DNA of 64,000 nucleotides, taken from NCBI RefSeq assembly GCF_039655745.1, contig NZ_JBBYXI010000003.1:434001-498000 (forward strand). Reading direction: 5' to 3'. The notes beneath the pieces were generated by a model, which worked only from the letters and a program-made list of their open reading frames with translations, was not told where the DNA came from and did not search any database. A program made the position numbers and the translations under genes. Positions 1 to 9,096 of the stretch are shown one piece after another (the first letter of the stretch is position 1; each line of letters opens with the position of its first letter). The DNA is from Hohaiivirga grylli. Lineage in GTDB: Bacteria; Pseudomonadota; Alphaproteobacteria; Rhizobiales; Beijerinckiaceae.

Positions 1-158
1 AGAAGGGCGATACACTCTGGAAAATTGCAGAAGCCCATTATGGAAAAGGGCAGGGAGCTAAATATACTGACATCGTTAAGGCAAACACCCCACCTGTAAA
101 AAATCCGGATCTCATTCAGCCCGGTTGGGTCCTTCGAATTCCCAATGCTGTGAAATAA
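1..158 (+). CDS. LysM-domain protein, C-terminal end (5' truncated by window)
   Basis: Only the last 51 codons are present, read in the frame starting at base 3. The translation begins KGDTLWKIAEAHYGKG and ends with a TAA at 156-158. The GDTLWKIA start, the later NPDLIQPGWVLRIP and the short tail are a complete LysM module, the peptidoglycan-binding fold that usually ends YgaU-like (BON-LysM) or secreted cell-wall proteins. The N-terminal part lies outside the window, so the full domain order is unknown. A strong intrinsic terminator follows 22 bases after the stop, so the gene ends its transcription unit. Confidence 0.85.
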   Translation, partial: KGDTLWKIAEAHYGKGQGAKYTDIVKANTPPVKNPDLIQPGWVLRIPNAVK

Positions 159-179
159 GCAGTCCTTAAAAGAACATGC

Positions 180-209
180 AGCGGTTACATTAATGTAACC
201 GCTTTTTTA
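180..209 (+). terminator. Intrinsic terminator after LysM gene
   Basis: Perfect 10-bp stem GCGGTTACAT / ATGTAACCGC with a 2-base centre, extended by an A-T pair, followed immediately by a run of six T. Confidence 0.9.
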
Positions 210-384
210 TTGGTATGAGCAAGCTTTTCTTCCCGCCTTTTGTCTTAGTCTATTAGCTTTCTTTAGGGCTTGTCAGAGTTTTAAATATTGGAGAGGCTGG
301 AACGCCTGACAGTATAAATGAACCTGGCTGCAGGATGTGTTCGGAATAACCGCACAGGGTTCAATGGCAACAAAAGGATTGATT

Positions 385-1881
385 ATGAAAGAATACGGCC
401 ATTTTATTGGAGGAATGCCTGTTTCAGGGAAGAGCGGTCGTTTTGGAGATGTTTACACTCCAATGACCGGAGAAATTTCTGCGAAGGTTTCTTTGGCTTC
501 AGCATCCGAAGTTGCTGAAGCTGTTAAAAATGCAAAACTCGCACAACCTGCGTGGGCTGCAACGAATCCGCAGCGTAGAGCTCGCATCCTTATGAAGTTT
601 CTAGAGCTTGTGCATGCTGAATATGATGAACTTGCTGAGCTGTTGGCTCGCGAACACGGTAAGACTATTCCAGATGCTAAAGGGGATATTCAACGAGGTC
701 TTGAAGTTATCGAGATGTCAATTGGTGCCCCGCATCTCTTAAAAGGTGAATTTACTGACGGAGCAGGCCCGGGAATTGATGTTTATTCAATGCGCCAGCC
801 TCTAGGGGTTGTTGCCGGTATTACACCTTTCAACTTTCCGGCAATGATTCCATTATGGAAAGCAGGTCCTGCAATTGCTTCTGGCAATGCATTTATTTTA
901 AAGCCCTCAGAGCGAGATCCGGGTGTTCCTCTCAGATTAGCTGAGTTGTTCATTGAAGCTGGTCTACCTGCCGGTATATTCAATGTTGTGAATGGTGATA
1001 AAGAAGCCGTTGATGCCATTCTTGATGATCCAGAGATCAAGGCTATTGGTTTTGTCGGCTCGACCCCGATTGCCAAGTACATTTATAGCCGTGGTTGTGC
1101 CAATGGGAAACGTGTCCAGTGTTTTGGTGGGGCGAAGAACCATATGGTTGTCATGCCAGATGCTGATATGGAACAGACGGCCGATGCGCTTATTGGGGCA
1201 GGTTTTGGCTCTGCTGGTGAGCGCTGTATGGCAATCTCTGTGGCAGTGCCTGTTGGACAGGAAACTGCTGAACGTTTGGTTGCTGCCCTTGTTCCTCGGA
1301 TTAAAGAACTCAAAATCGGGCCCTCCACTGATGATAAGGCCGATTATGGACCATTAGTTACCAAAGCTCATCTGGAAAAGGTACTGAGTTATGTCTCACA
1401 AGGTGTGGAAGAGGGAGCTCAATTACTTACTGATGGGCGTAATATCAAGGTTTCTGGCTATGAGAACGGGTTCTATCTTGGAGGATGCCTGTTTGATCAC
1501 GTAAAACCCGATATGCGTATTTACAAGGAAGAGATATTTGGGCCAGTCCTATCAATTGTACGCGCCAAAAACTATGAGGAAGCGGTCTCCCTTATCAATA
1601 GTCATGAATTTGGAAATGGCGTATCAATTTTTACTCGTGATGGCGATGCTGCTCGTGATTTTACCTCTCGTATTGATGTTGGAATGGTAGGAATCAATGT
1701 TCCGATACCTGTGCCTGTTGCGTATTACACATTTGGTGGCTGGCGTGGCTCCAGTTTTGGAGATTTGAACCAACACGGACCAGATGCCTTTAGATTCTAT
1801 ACAAAAACGAAGACAGTTACATCACGCTGGCCTTCCGGCATTAAAGATGGTGCGGAATTCTCTATTCCTACGATGCGCTAA
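385..1881 (+). CDS. mmsA: Methylmalonate-semialdehyde dehydrogenase (CoA-acylating)
   Basis: 498-residue aldehyde dehydrogenase superfamily enzyme. It converts methylmalonate semialdehyde (valine and thymine breakdown) or malonate semialdehyde (inositol breakdown) with NAD+ and CoA to propionyl-CoA or acetyl-CoA plus CO2. Diagnostic features are the family signature GAKNHMVVMPDAD and the catalytic Cys281 in GERCMA; the TPFNFPAMIP stretch belongs to the NAD-binding half. Length matches the family (about 500). The ATG at 385 is chosen because AAAAGGA lies six bases upstream; an in-frame ATG at 337 would add 16 residues without a good ribosome site. No valine or inositol genes are adjacent, so the physiological substrate is left open. 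A hairpin terminator follows. Confidence 0.95.
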   Translation: MKEYGHFIGGMPVSGKSGRFGDVYTPMTGEISAKVSLASASEVAEAVKNAKLAQPAWAATNPQRRARILMKFLELVHAEYDELAELLAREHGKTIPDAKGDIQRGLEVIEMSIGAPHLLKGEFTDGAGPGIDVYSMRQPLGVVAGITPFNFPAMIPLWKAGPAIASGNAFILKPSERDPGVPLRLAELFIEAGLPAGIFNVVNGDKEAVDAILDDPEIKAIGFVGSTPIAKYIYSRGCANGKRVQCFGGAKNHMVVMPDADMEQTADALIGAGFGSAGERCMAISVAVPVGQETAERLVAALVPRIKELKIGPSTDDKADYGPLVTKAHLEKVLSYVSQGVEEGAQLLTDGRNIKVSGYENGFYLGGCLFDHVKPDMRIYKEEIFGPVLSIVRAKNYEEAVSLINSHEFGNGVSIFTRDGDAARDFTSRIDVGMVGINVPIPVPVAYYTFGGWRGSSFGDLNQHGPDAFRFYTKTKTVTSRWPSGIKDGAEFSIPTMR

Positions 1882-1885
1882 ATAT

Positions 1886-1920
1886 ATAAGGCGCTGCATT
1901 CATAAGCTGCAGCGCCTTAT
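1886..1920 (+). terminator. Hairpin after mmsA
   Basis: 13-bp stem ATAAGGCGCTGCA / TGCAGCGCCTTAT with a 9-base loop starts 4 bases after the mmsA stop. The T-tract is weak (ATATTATCT), so termination efficiency is uncertain. Confidence 0.7.
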
Positions 1921-2023
1921 ATTATCTAGTTTTCAAAGCTTTTAATTTTATTTGAAGTAATAATCTTATATTCGACATAATAAGGCGTAGCTTGCGGTAG
2001 CGGGGTTAAGTTAGGAGATTCTA

Positions 2024-2356
2024 TTGTCCTTAGTTTCACAATATAAGATTTCAGATGTGAGCCGTTCTGATCTGAAGCAAGGTATGGCGGATGGAAGTAT
2101 TATCTTGATAGATATACGTGAACCTTATGAGTTTATTGCGGGACATGTGCCCGGTGCGCTCTCTTTGCCTCTATCCCAATTTGATCAGACATCGCTGCCA
2201 AATGATACAACAGCTCGCGTTGTGTTTATGTGTGCAGCGGGTGTGCGCACTGCTAAACTTCTCGAAGCATTGCAAGATGCTGGTTTTGATTATTGCGAAC
2301 ATTACCAAGCTGGTTTTAAAGATTGGTTGGCTTCTGGAGAAGAAATAGAATTCTAG
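2024..2356 (+). CDS. Single-domain rhodanese-like protein
   Basis: 110 residues covering one rhodanese domain: the start motif LIDIREPYEF, the HVPGALSLPL strand and the active loop with Cys70 in CAAGVRT. The six-residue loop with catalytic Cys suggests sulfurtransferase activity with thiosulfate or a persulfide donor; the physiological partner is unknown. It has no signal peptide, so it is cytoplasmic. The start is TTG at 2024, supported by AGGAG at 2013-2017 with 6-base spacing. It stands alone between mmsA and the cytochrome pair. Confidence 0.88.
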   Translation: MSLVSQYKISDVSRSDLKQGMADGSIILIDIREPYEFIAGHVPGALSLPLSQFDQTSLPNDTTARVVFMCAAGVRTAKLLEALQDAGFDYCEHYQAGFKDWLASGEEIEF

Positions 2357-2592
2357 CTATTGAAGGTTGAGGCTATTACTTTCACTAAAGTAGATATACC
2401 AACTTTTTAACTAAATCATTTTTTCAAATTATATTTTGAGGGTGCGGAACGGCACTGAATTTTGAGTTGTATTTATGATCTATAATTTTTGAGTAAGTTT
2501 AAATATGTTCTAAAGTGTGTCAGGGGGGATTTAAGCGTGAGCTTGATAACCTGCTGCATCTCAAAACTTAGAGTACAACTCAGGAGGTTCTT

Positions 2593-3027
2593 ATGCTTCG
2601 TTCCCTTATCGCTGCAGCAGCTGTTACTGTATGTGCAACAGTTGCTTTTGCAGAGACCGATGTTGTTTCCCATCGTATTGAATTAATGAAAAATGCTGGT
2701 GATGCAACGAAGCCTGTTGCTGATATGCTGAAGGGTGCTGCACCTTTTGATATTGAGAAAGTTAAGGCGGCTCTCGCTTCTTATGAGAAAGCAGCTAAGG
2801 AATATCCTTCTCTCTATCCAGAGAACAGCAAAGAAGGAAAAGATACAACAGCTTCTCCAAAAATTTGGGAAAATAAAGCTGATTTTGATGCAAAGCTTGC
2901 AGCTTGGGGAAAGGCCTCTGCTGACGCTTCTGCAAAAATAACAGATGAAGCTTCCTTTAAAAGTGAAATCAAAACAGTACTGGGCGCCTGCAAAGGTTGC
3001 CATGACGATTATCGTATTAAGAAATAA
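2593..3027 (+). CDS. Cytochrome c556 / c-prime family protein
   Basis: 144-residue periplasmic monohaem cytochrome. Residues 1-20 form a signal peptide ending AFA. The C-terminal haem-binding motif C133-KG-C136-H137 and the N-terminal RIELMK segment, which in the family carries the sixth-ligand Met, identify the cytochrome c-prime / c556 four-helix bundle. It starts at ATG 2593 with AGGAGG five bases upstream. The downstream neighbour is a membrane cytochrome b561, a common pairing in alphaproteobacteria that suggests electron transfer between a quinol-reactive membrane b-haem protein and this soluble carrier. A strong terminator separates the two genes, so expression may be uncoupled or only partly read through. 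Confidence 0.92.
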   Translation: MLRSLIAAAAVTVCATVAFAETDVVSHRIELMKNAGDATKPVADMLKGAAPFDIEKVKAALASYEKAAKEYPSLYPENSKEGKDTTASPKIWENKADFDAKLAAWGKASADASAKITDEASFKSEIKTVLGACKGCHDDYRIKK

Positions 3028-3037
3028 TAATTATATT

Positions 3038-3068
3038 AGGCCGGAGAGGGAGCTCTCCGGCCTTTTTT
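3038..3068 (+). terminator. Intrinsic terminator after cytochrome c556
   Basis: 11-bp GC-rich stem AGGCCGGAGAG / CTCTCCGGCCT with a 4-base loop and a T-run, starting 10 bases after the stop codon. A nominal TTG start for the next gene at 3067 would lie inside this T-run, which argues for the later start. Confidence 0.92.
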
Positions 3069-3105
3069 GACATTAAGAGAGTTAAGAGCATACGGGGAGG
3101 CGGCG

Positions 3106-3828
3106 TTGGAAAAGGCAGAACATAATTTTAAAGAAACTGGGCATAAAGTACCTGTGTGGGATGTTGCCACTCGCTTGTTCCACTGGACACTTGTGACGCT
3201 TATTGTTCTTGCTTTTGTAACGAATAACTTTGCTGATAAAATAGGTTTCAATTGGCACAAGATTAATGGATACGCCATTCTCGCATTGGTTTTTTTCCGT
3301 CTGATGTGGGGAATTTGGGGAAGTTCTACATCCCGGTTTATTAATTTTGTAAAGCCTTTTGCCGCAATCCGCTATTTCCTTGAAATGTTTTCTGGTAAGG
3401 GCAAGCATTATCTGGGGCATAATCCAGCTGGTGCTATGATGATTGTTGCTCTTTTGCTTGTCGTTGCAGCTCAAGCAATTTCAGGTCTGTTCACTGCCGA
3501 TGATATCTCTATGATGCTTTTTGCCGGGCCATTTGCGTCGGATGTTTCAGAAAGTACAGCTGAATGGATGAGCTACTTTCATCGCATCGGCCCTAATCTT
3601 ATTATTGCTTTGGTCTGCATTCACGTTCTCTCAAACATTGCGTATGCTGTGTTAAAACGCGATGGTATGATTACTGCAATGGTTACTGGTTGCAAAAAAT
3701 CAGGCAATTATTCTGATGCTCAAAGTGCACGTCTGTCGCATCAGGGGCTTGCCTTTACATGCTTCGTATTTTCAGCAGCCGTTGTGTTTGGTATCGTTTA
3801 CTTATGGGGTGATGCGCCATTCTTATGA
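3106..3828 (+). CDS. Cytochrome b561-family membrane protein
   Basis: 240 residues with four hydrophobic helices and the family hallmarks: VWDVATRLFHWT before helix 1, NWHKINGYAIL around helix 2, and YFHRIGPNLIIALVCIHVLSN for the last haem-ligand histidines. Members bind two b-haems in the inner membrane and pass electrons between quinol and c-type or other acceptors. The TTG at 3106 is preferred because GGGGAGG sits five bases upstream; the longer reading from 3067 would begin within the upstream terminator. It lies next to the periplasmic cytochrome c556, its likely partner. It converges on the TetR gene with only 14 bases between stops. Confidence 0.85.
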   Translation: MEKAEHNFKETGHKVPVWDVATRLFHWTLVTLIVLAFVTNNFADKIGFNWHKINGYAILALVFFRLMWGIWGSSTSRFINFVKPFAAIRYFLEMFSGKGKHYLGHNPAGAMMIVALLLVVAAQAISGLFTADDISMMLFAGPFASDVSESTAEWMSYFHRIGPNLIIALVCIHVLSNIAYAVLKRDGMITAMVTGCKKSGNYSDAQSARLSHQGLAFTCFVFSAAVVFGIVYLWGDAPFL

Positions 3829-3842
3829 GATCGCGAATCCTT

Positions 3843-4454
3843 CTAAGATTTACGTAGGCTCGTCAAAAAGTTTTTTATTGCAGGTATACCTTCCTCTACT
3901 AAGTTGAAGGATGAGGTTTCATATAGCCAACCTGTAATTATGCCTTTGATCATTGTTTGGAGGGCGAGGGCAGCCGATTCTGGTGACCAGATTTCAGAGA
4001 GAGAGTTTCTGTCCTCTGCAATTTTTAAAATATTGATGATGAGGTGCCGGACTTCTTGCTCAAAATGTGCCGCTTTGGAGAAACCGCGGTCAAATTTGGT
4101 ATTATGCATCTCTCTGAATATGACCTGAAATAGCTGTCGCCTGTCAGGGATTTCAGCAAGATCAATGAAAAAGCGTTGGGTTGTAATGCTTAAGGCAGCA
4201 AGTGGATCAAGGCTTTCATCTATACCAAGTCTGCTTACCAGTTCTTCCATTGGTGAGCGTTCAACTTCCTGAATGGCAAGAAGAACACCAAACTTGTTTT
4301 TAAAATGCCAGTGAACTGCGCCGCGTGTGAAACCAGCTTTACTGGCGATATCATCCAGTGTCGTTGCCGCAAAACCCTTTTGGACAAACAGTATACGCGC
4401 AGCCTGTAAAATTAATTGACGTGTTTCTTCAGCTTCTTGTTTGGTGCGACGCAT
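3843..4454 (-). CDS. TetR-family repressor of the adjacent RND pump (AcrR/BepR type)
   Basis: 203 residues. The N-terminal TetR helix-turn-helix covers roughly residues 10-55, with LDDIASKAGFTRGAVHWHFKNK, the AcrR/TtgR-like recognition helix. The variable C-terminal half is the ligand-binding and dimer region. It is divergent from an RND adaptor-pump operon, and a palindrome typical of AcrR-type operators lies between the two start codons, so it probably represses both itself and the pump until a toxic ligand binds. The same order (repressor, adaptor, pump) is known as bepR-bepDE in Brucella. ATG 4454 has GGAG about 6 bases upstream. Confidence 0.92.
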   Translation of the reverse strand: MRRTKQEAEETRQLILQAARILFVQKGFAATTLDDIASKAGFTRGAVHWHFKNKFGVLLAIQEVERSPMEELVSRLGIDESLDPLAALSITTQRFFIDLAEIPDRRQLFQVIFREMHNTKFDRGFSKAAHFEQEVRHLIINILKIAEDRNSLSEIWSPESAALALQTMIKGIITGWLYETSSFNLVEEGIPAIKNFLTSLRKS

Positions 4455-4548
4455 GCCATTCTCCAGAGGGACATATCATATAAGGCCTAAGCAACCTATT
4501 GCGTATCAGAGTGCATAATTAAAGCGTTGATAAGCTCAGAGCTATATC

Positions 4549-4567
4549 CATACATCGCGTATGTATG
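4549..4567. promoter_or_regulatory. Putative TetR/AcrR-type operator
   Basis: Perfect inverted repeat with 7-base arms CATACAT and ATGTATG around a 5-base CGCGT centre. It lies 95 bases from the repressor start and 147 from the adaptor start. Its arms match the core of the known E. coli AcrR operator, also built on CATACAT/ATGTATG halves. The assignment rests on position and this resemblance. Confidence 0.75.
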
Positions 4568-4713
4568 TGACATTTGGCACTGTACATCCGGGATGGAATA
4601 AATAAGGTGGCGCTCTAATTGGAGTATTAGATTCCAGATACTTTATCCTTATATCCAAATAAGGTTATGTATCTTTGTTCGTTTTTTGTTGCTTTGCCTT
4701 GAAGGGGTCGCTC

Positions 4714-5886
4714 GTGCCTGGATTTTCTGTTCGCCAAATCGCTCTGTCAGGAGCTTTCCTTGCAATGACTTTACCTGCCTACGCACAGATGGGCGGCCCT
4801 TCCGGACCACCTCCTGTCGGGGTTATTACGATTGAGTCAAAGCCTGTGGTTGATCGGACAGAGGTTTCAGGGCGTGTACAATCGACAGATCGTGTCGCTT
4901 TGGTTGCACGTGTTACTGCTTACCTAGAAAAACAGCTGTTTGAAGATGGCGCCGATGTAAAGAAAGGCGATCTTCTTTACAGGTTGGAACGAGGCCCGTT
5001 CGAGGCTGATGTTGCTGCGAAGAAAGCCATCGTTGCTCAGCAGGAAGCTCAGGGTGAACTTTCTAATTTGACACTTGCTCGCGCTACTCAGCTTCTTGCT
5101 AAAGATGCAGGTTCCCAAAGTACTGCCGATAATGCCCGGGCAGCTCAGAAGAGTGCTGTAGCTCAGATCGAATCTGCGAAAGCGCAACTTAAAAATTCGC
5201 AGATCAGTCTGGATTATACTGAAATTCGTTCTCCTATTGATGGTCGCATCGGTCGTTCATCAGTCACAGAAGGAAACGTTGTTGGGCCTACATCAGGAAC
5301 TTTGGCTACAGTTGTTAGTCAGGACCCAATGTATGTCGTATTCCCGATGTCCGTTCGTGCCTTGGAAGAGTTGCGTGATAAGAATGCTGACAAGGGTGGG
5401 CTGGATGCCGTAAAGGTCAATCTGAGGCTGCCAAACGGAAAGATCTATTCCCAAACGGGTAAGATTGACTTCGTCGATACGACTGTTGCTCAAGGTACAG
5501 ATACTATTACGCTTAGAGCCGTGATTGCTAATCCAAAACTTCCAGAAGGAGTTGGTAGCAAATCATTAGGTCGTGAACTTATTAATGATGAGTTTGTAAC
5601 TGTTATTGTTGAAGCTGCCAGTAGCCAGAAACTACCATCAGTTCCTCGTGCAGCGATTATGTCAGATCAACAGGGTGATTTCGTATACGTTGTCAATAAA
5701 GAGAATGTAGCTGAAATTCGCCGGGTTAAGCGTGGTGTCTCAACACCTGTTATTGCTTCGATTGTTGAGGGGCTTAATGACGGCGATCAGGTTATCCTTG
5801 AGGGGACACAAAACCCAGCATTCCGGGTTGGTATCCCTGTAAAGCCTGTTCCGGCGACTTCCCAGGCTCTTGGTGAAGGAAAATAA
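4714..5886 (+). CDS. RND efflux periplasmic adaptor (membrane-fusion protein, AcrA/BepD type)
   Basis: 390 residues. The N-terminal signal peptide (about 24 residues, ending AYA) is followed by the typical HlyD-family order: beta-barrel and lipoyl halves flanking an alpha-helical hairpin. Markers are the lipoyl strand EVSGRVQSTDRVALVARV, the hairpin rich in AKKAIVAQQEAQ and AQKSAVAQIESAKAQL, and DYTEIRSPIDGRIGRSSVTEGN. GTG 4714 is chosen because AAGGGG sits six bases upstream and the product then begins with a clean signal peptide; a TTG at 4675 lacks a ribosome site. There is no lipobox Cys, so unlike AcrA it is not lipidated. It is followed three bases later by the pump gene. No outer-membrane channel gene is present nearby. 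Confidence 0.93.
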   Translation: MPGFSVRQIALSGAFLAMTLPAYAQMGGPSGPPPVGVITIESKPVVDRTEVSGRVQSTDRVALVARVTAYLEKQLFEDGADVKKGDLLYRLERGPFEADVAAKKAIVAQQEAQGELSNLTLARATQLLAKDAGSQSTADNARAAQKSAVAQIESAKAQLKNSQISLDYTEIRSPIDGRIGRSSVTEGNVVGPTSGTLATVVSQDPMYVVFPMSVRALEELRDKNADKGGLDAVKVNLRLPNGKIYSQTGKIDFVDTTVAQGTDTITLRAVIANPKLPEGVGSKSLGRELINDEFVTVIVEAASSQKLPSVPRAAIMSDQQGDFVYVVNKENVAEIRRVKRGVSTPVIASIVEGLNDGDQVILEGTQNPAFRVGIPVKPVPATSQALGEGK

Positions 5887-5889
5887 CTA

Positions 5890-8800
5890 GTGATTTCGTC
5901 TATCTTTATTGATCGCCCACGTCTGGCAATCGTTATCTCAATTATCCTGTCATTGGCAGGATTACTTTCCCTCACCCGTATTCCGGTTGAACAGTTGCCG
6001 GATATTGTTCCTCCTTCAGTCACTGTTAGTGCCAATTATCCGGGTGCTTCTGCAGAGATTGTTGAGGCGACAATTGCTCAGCCTATCGAGTCAAAAATCC
6101 TTGGCGTCGATAAGATGATTTATATGAAGAGTACGAGCGGTAACGACGGTTCATACTCTCTGACTGTTAGTTTTGATCTCGGCACGGACTCTGATATTGC
6201 AACAGTTAACGTCAATAACCGTGTTCAGACGGCAATGTCTCAATTGCCTGCTGAAGTTCAGGCTCAAGGTTTAACAGTTTCAAAGAAATCAGCCTCAATT
6301 CTGCAGTTCGTGTTTTTGACATCTGAGAATGAGAAATTCGACTCTCTCTACCTTACAAACTATGCCGTTATCAACGTACTTGATGAGCTGTCTCGAACAG
6401 CAGGTGTTGGTCAGGCAACTTTGTTTGGTCGTTTAAACTATTCAATGCGCATCTGGTTTGATGCGACGCGATTAAACAGTTTGAACCTCGTGCCATCAGA
6501 TATCATCAATGCTATTCGTACTCAGAATACGCAGGCTGCGATCGGTCGCTTGGGTGCAAATCCAATGCCAGAAGATCAGCAGTTCCAGCTGAATATGCAG
6601 ACACAAGGGCGTCTGACAACACCTGAAGAGTTCGGGAATGTTATCGTACGCGCTAATCCAGATGGTTCTGTCCTACGGGTAAGGGATGTTGCTCGTATTG
6701 AACTTGGTGCACAAAATGAAGATGCAAGTAGTCGTCTGAATGGTAGAGAAGGTGTTGGTATGGGGCTGTATCTCGCCTCGGGTGCCAATGCTGTTCAGGC
6801 TTCTAAGAATGTTGAAGAGACACTCTCAAAACTGCGTCAGCGTGTGCCAGAAGGCATTAAGCTACAAACTGTTTTTGACTCGACAACATTCGTGAATGAC
6901 ACGATTGCCGAAGTGTTTAAAACACTCTTTGAAGCTTTCGCTCTGGTTGCTATCGTTGTGTTCCTGTTTCTTGGGAACCTGCGCGCAACTATTATTCCGG
7001 CGGTTTGTGTTCCGGTCAGTCTGGTGGGTACTTTCGCCGTTCTTCTCGTAATGGGTTATTCGGCAAACACGATCTCTCTTCTCGCTCTGGCGCTGGCAAT
7101 TGGTATTGTCGTTGACGATGCTATTGTGGTGGTGGAGAACGTTGAACGTGTGATGGAAGAAGAACCAGAACTGTCTCCTGTGGATGCAACAAAGAAAGCA
7201 ATGGAACAGGTTACTGCACCTATTATTGCAATTACTCTGGTTCTGCTTTCCGTGTTCGTACCGATTGCCTTTATTTCTGGTATTTCTGGTGCCTTGTTCC
7301 GTCAGTTTGCGGTTACAATCAGTGCCTCAATGGTGATCTCTGCTATTAATGCATTGACTTTGTCACCAGCACTTTGTGCTCTGTTCTTGCGTCCTGCTCA
7401 TAACCGTAAAGGTGTTATGGGATGGATTAGTGAAAAGATTGACCAGACAAGAGATGGATATGCCCATATTGTCCAAAAGGGATTGCGTGTATCTATTCTT
7501 TCTCTTGCTGTTGTCGTTTTCTGCGGATTAGCCACATATGTCTTCTCTCTTTTCACGCCGAGCAGCTTTTTGCCGGAAGAAGATCAGGGCGCGTTCTTTG
7601 TAAGCATACAGTTGCCTGCTTCAGCTTCTTACTATCGCACCAAGGAAGATGTTGAGAAAGTTGAGAAAATATTGCAGCAGATGCCTCAGGTAGAGAATGT
7701 GGTCTCAATTGTAGGCTTCTCGCTGCTTGATGGCTTCTCTGCAAGTAATGCGGCCTTTATGGTTGCAAAGCTTAAGCCATTTGAAGACCGCAAAGCTGCA
7801 TCAGATAATGCCAAGGTTCTCATCCAGAAAATGATGGGACAAACCGGTCACATCATGACCGCCTTCATTTTTGGTTTCAATCTACCGCCTATTATGGGAA
7901 TTTCAGCATCTGGTGGTTTTGAATATCAGCTTGAAAGTCTTGAGGGGGCGGATCCTGCAAGTATGGCGAGTGTTGCGCAGGGATTGAGTGCCGCTACTCG
8001 TGGGAATCCAAATATCCTTTATACTCGAACCACCTATGTTGCGAATGCACCTTCAATTTTCCTCGATATAGATCGTGATAAGGCACAAGCTTTGGGCCTG
8101 AGCATCAATGATATCTTTACATCTCTGCAATCAACCTTGGGTGGTTATTACATTAATAACTTCAACATGTTTGGTCGTACATGGCAGGTCAATATTCAAG
8201 GTGAAGCAGCGGACCGCCGAGATATCAATGATATCTGGAATATCTATGTCCGTAACAGTAGTGGTGAGATGGTTCCGTTACAGTCTATTGCAACAGCTAA
8301 GACGATTACCGGACCACAGTTCATTCAGCGTTATAACAACTATCGTTCCGTTACCATAAATGGGGCGCAGAACTTTGGCGTTTCCTCTGGTACGGCTATG
8401 GATACAATGGAGGAAATTTCTCAGAAAGTACTGCCGGCTGGTTACGGCTATGAGTGGACTGGTATGGCATATCAAGAGAAAAAGGCGGCTGGTCAGACAA
8501 TGATCATTCTGTCTCTTGCCTTGCTATTCGCTTATCTGTTCCTTGTTGCATTGTATGAAAGCTGGGTCATTCCTATCCCGGTTCTGCTTTCTGTGTCTGT
8601 GGCTGTTCTAGGTGCCTTTATTGGCTTGCTTATCTTTGGTCTGGCGCTTGATCTTTATGCGCAGATTGGACTTGTGGTGCTGATTGCTCTTGCGGCAAAG
8701 AACGGTATTCTTATCGTTGAGTTTGCGAAAGAGCAGCGTGAAGCAGGTTTAAGTATTGAAGAAGCAGCGATGACGGGGGCCAAGCTTCGTTTCCGTGCTG

Positions 8801-9042
8801 TTATGATGACATCTATTGCTTTTATTCTCGGCCTTGTACCGATGGTTTGGGCAAAGGGCGCTTCGGAGATTGCACGACAGGCTGTCAGTACGCCGGTATT
8901 TATGGGAATGTTGTTTGCTAGTAGCATTGGTATTTTCATCATTCCGATGCTGTACACAACATTCCAGAGAATGCGCGAGCGTGTGAAAAAACAGTTCTGG
9001 GAAAAACGCTCCCATCCAACTGCATCACGTGCGATGCACTGA
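5890..9042 (+). CDS. RND multidrug efflux inner-membrane pump (HAE1, AcrB/BepE type)
   Basis: 1050 residues, the standard length of proton-driven drug pumps: twelve membrane helices with two large periplasmic loops after helices 1 and 7. Proton-relay residues are visible: Asp409-Asp410 in helix 4 (GIVVDDAIVVVENV) and Lys937 in helix 10 (LAAKNGILIVEFAK). The N-terminus SSIFIDRPRLAIVISI is typical. The start is GTG 5890, with GAAGGA upstream and only three bases after the adaptor stop, so the two are co-translated. It probably exports hydrophobic toxicants through a TolC-like channel encoded elsewhere, under the divergent TetR regulator. Confidence 0.96.
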   Translation: MISSIFIDRPRLAIVISIILSLAGLLSLTRIPVEQLPDIVPPSVTVSANYPGASAEIVEATIAQPIESKILGVDKMIYMKSTSGNDGSYSLTVSFDLGTDSDIATVNVNNRVQTAMSQLPAEVQAQGLTVSKKSASILQFVFLTSENEKFDSLYLTNYAVINVLDELSRTAGVGQATLFGRLNYSMRIWFDATRLNSLNLVPSDIINAIRTQNTQAAIGRLGANPMPEDQQFQLNMQTQGRLTTPEEFGNVIVRANPDGSVLRVRDVARIELGAQNEDASSRLNGREGVGMGLYLASGANAVQASKNVEETLSKLRQRVPEGIKLQTVFDSTTFVNDTIAEVFKTLFEAFALVAIVVFLFLGNLRATIIPAVCVPVSLVGTFAVLLVMGYSANTISLLALALAIGIVVDDAIVVVENVERVMEEEPELSPVDATKKAMEQVTAPIIAITLVLLSVFVPIAFISGISGALFRQFAVTISASMVISAINALTLSPALCALFLRPAHNRKGVMGWISEKIDQTRDGYAHIVQKGLRVSILSLAVVVFCGLATYVFSLFTPSSFLPEEDQGAFFVSIQLPASASYYRTKEDVEKVEKILQQMPQVENVVSIVGFSLLDGFSASNAAFMVAKLKPFEDRKAASDNAKVLIQKMMGQTGHIMTAFIFGFNLPPIMGISASGGFEYQLESLEGADPASMASVAQGLSAATRGNPNILYTRTTYVANAPSIFLDIDRDKAQALGLSINDIFTSLQSTLGGYYINNFNMFGRTWQVNIQGEAADRRDINDIWNIYVRNSSGEMVPLQSIATAKTITGPQFIQRYNNYRSVTINGAQNFGVSSGTAMDTMEEISQKVLPAGYGYEWTGMAYQEKKAAGQTMIILSLALLFAYLFLVALYESWVIPIPVLLSVSVAVLGAFIGLLIFGLALDLYAQIGLVVLIALAAKNGILIVEFAKEQREAGLSIEEAAMTGAKLRFRAVMMTSIAFILGLVPMVWAKGASEIARQAVSTPVFMGMLFASSIGIFIIPMLYTTFQRMRERVKKQFWEKRSHPTASRAMH

Positions 9043-9062
9043 TAAATATCTTCTCGAAGACA

Positions 9063-9096
9063 AAAGAGCGGGGGAGAAATCTTCCCGCTCTTTTTT
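9063..9096 (+). terminator. Intrinsic terminator after RND pump
   Basis: Stem AGAGCGGG / CCCGCTCT extended by A-T pairs, followed by six T. Confidence 0.9.

Noticed and set aside
3067..3105. Extended N-terminus of the cytochrome b561 protein from TTG 3067
   Set aside because: The codon lies in the T-run of the upstream intrinsic terminator, whereas TTG 3106 has a near-perfect GGGGAGG site.
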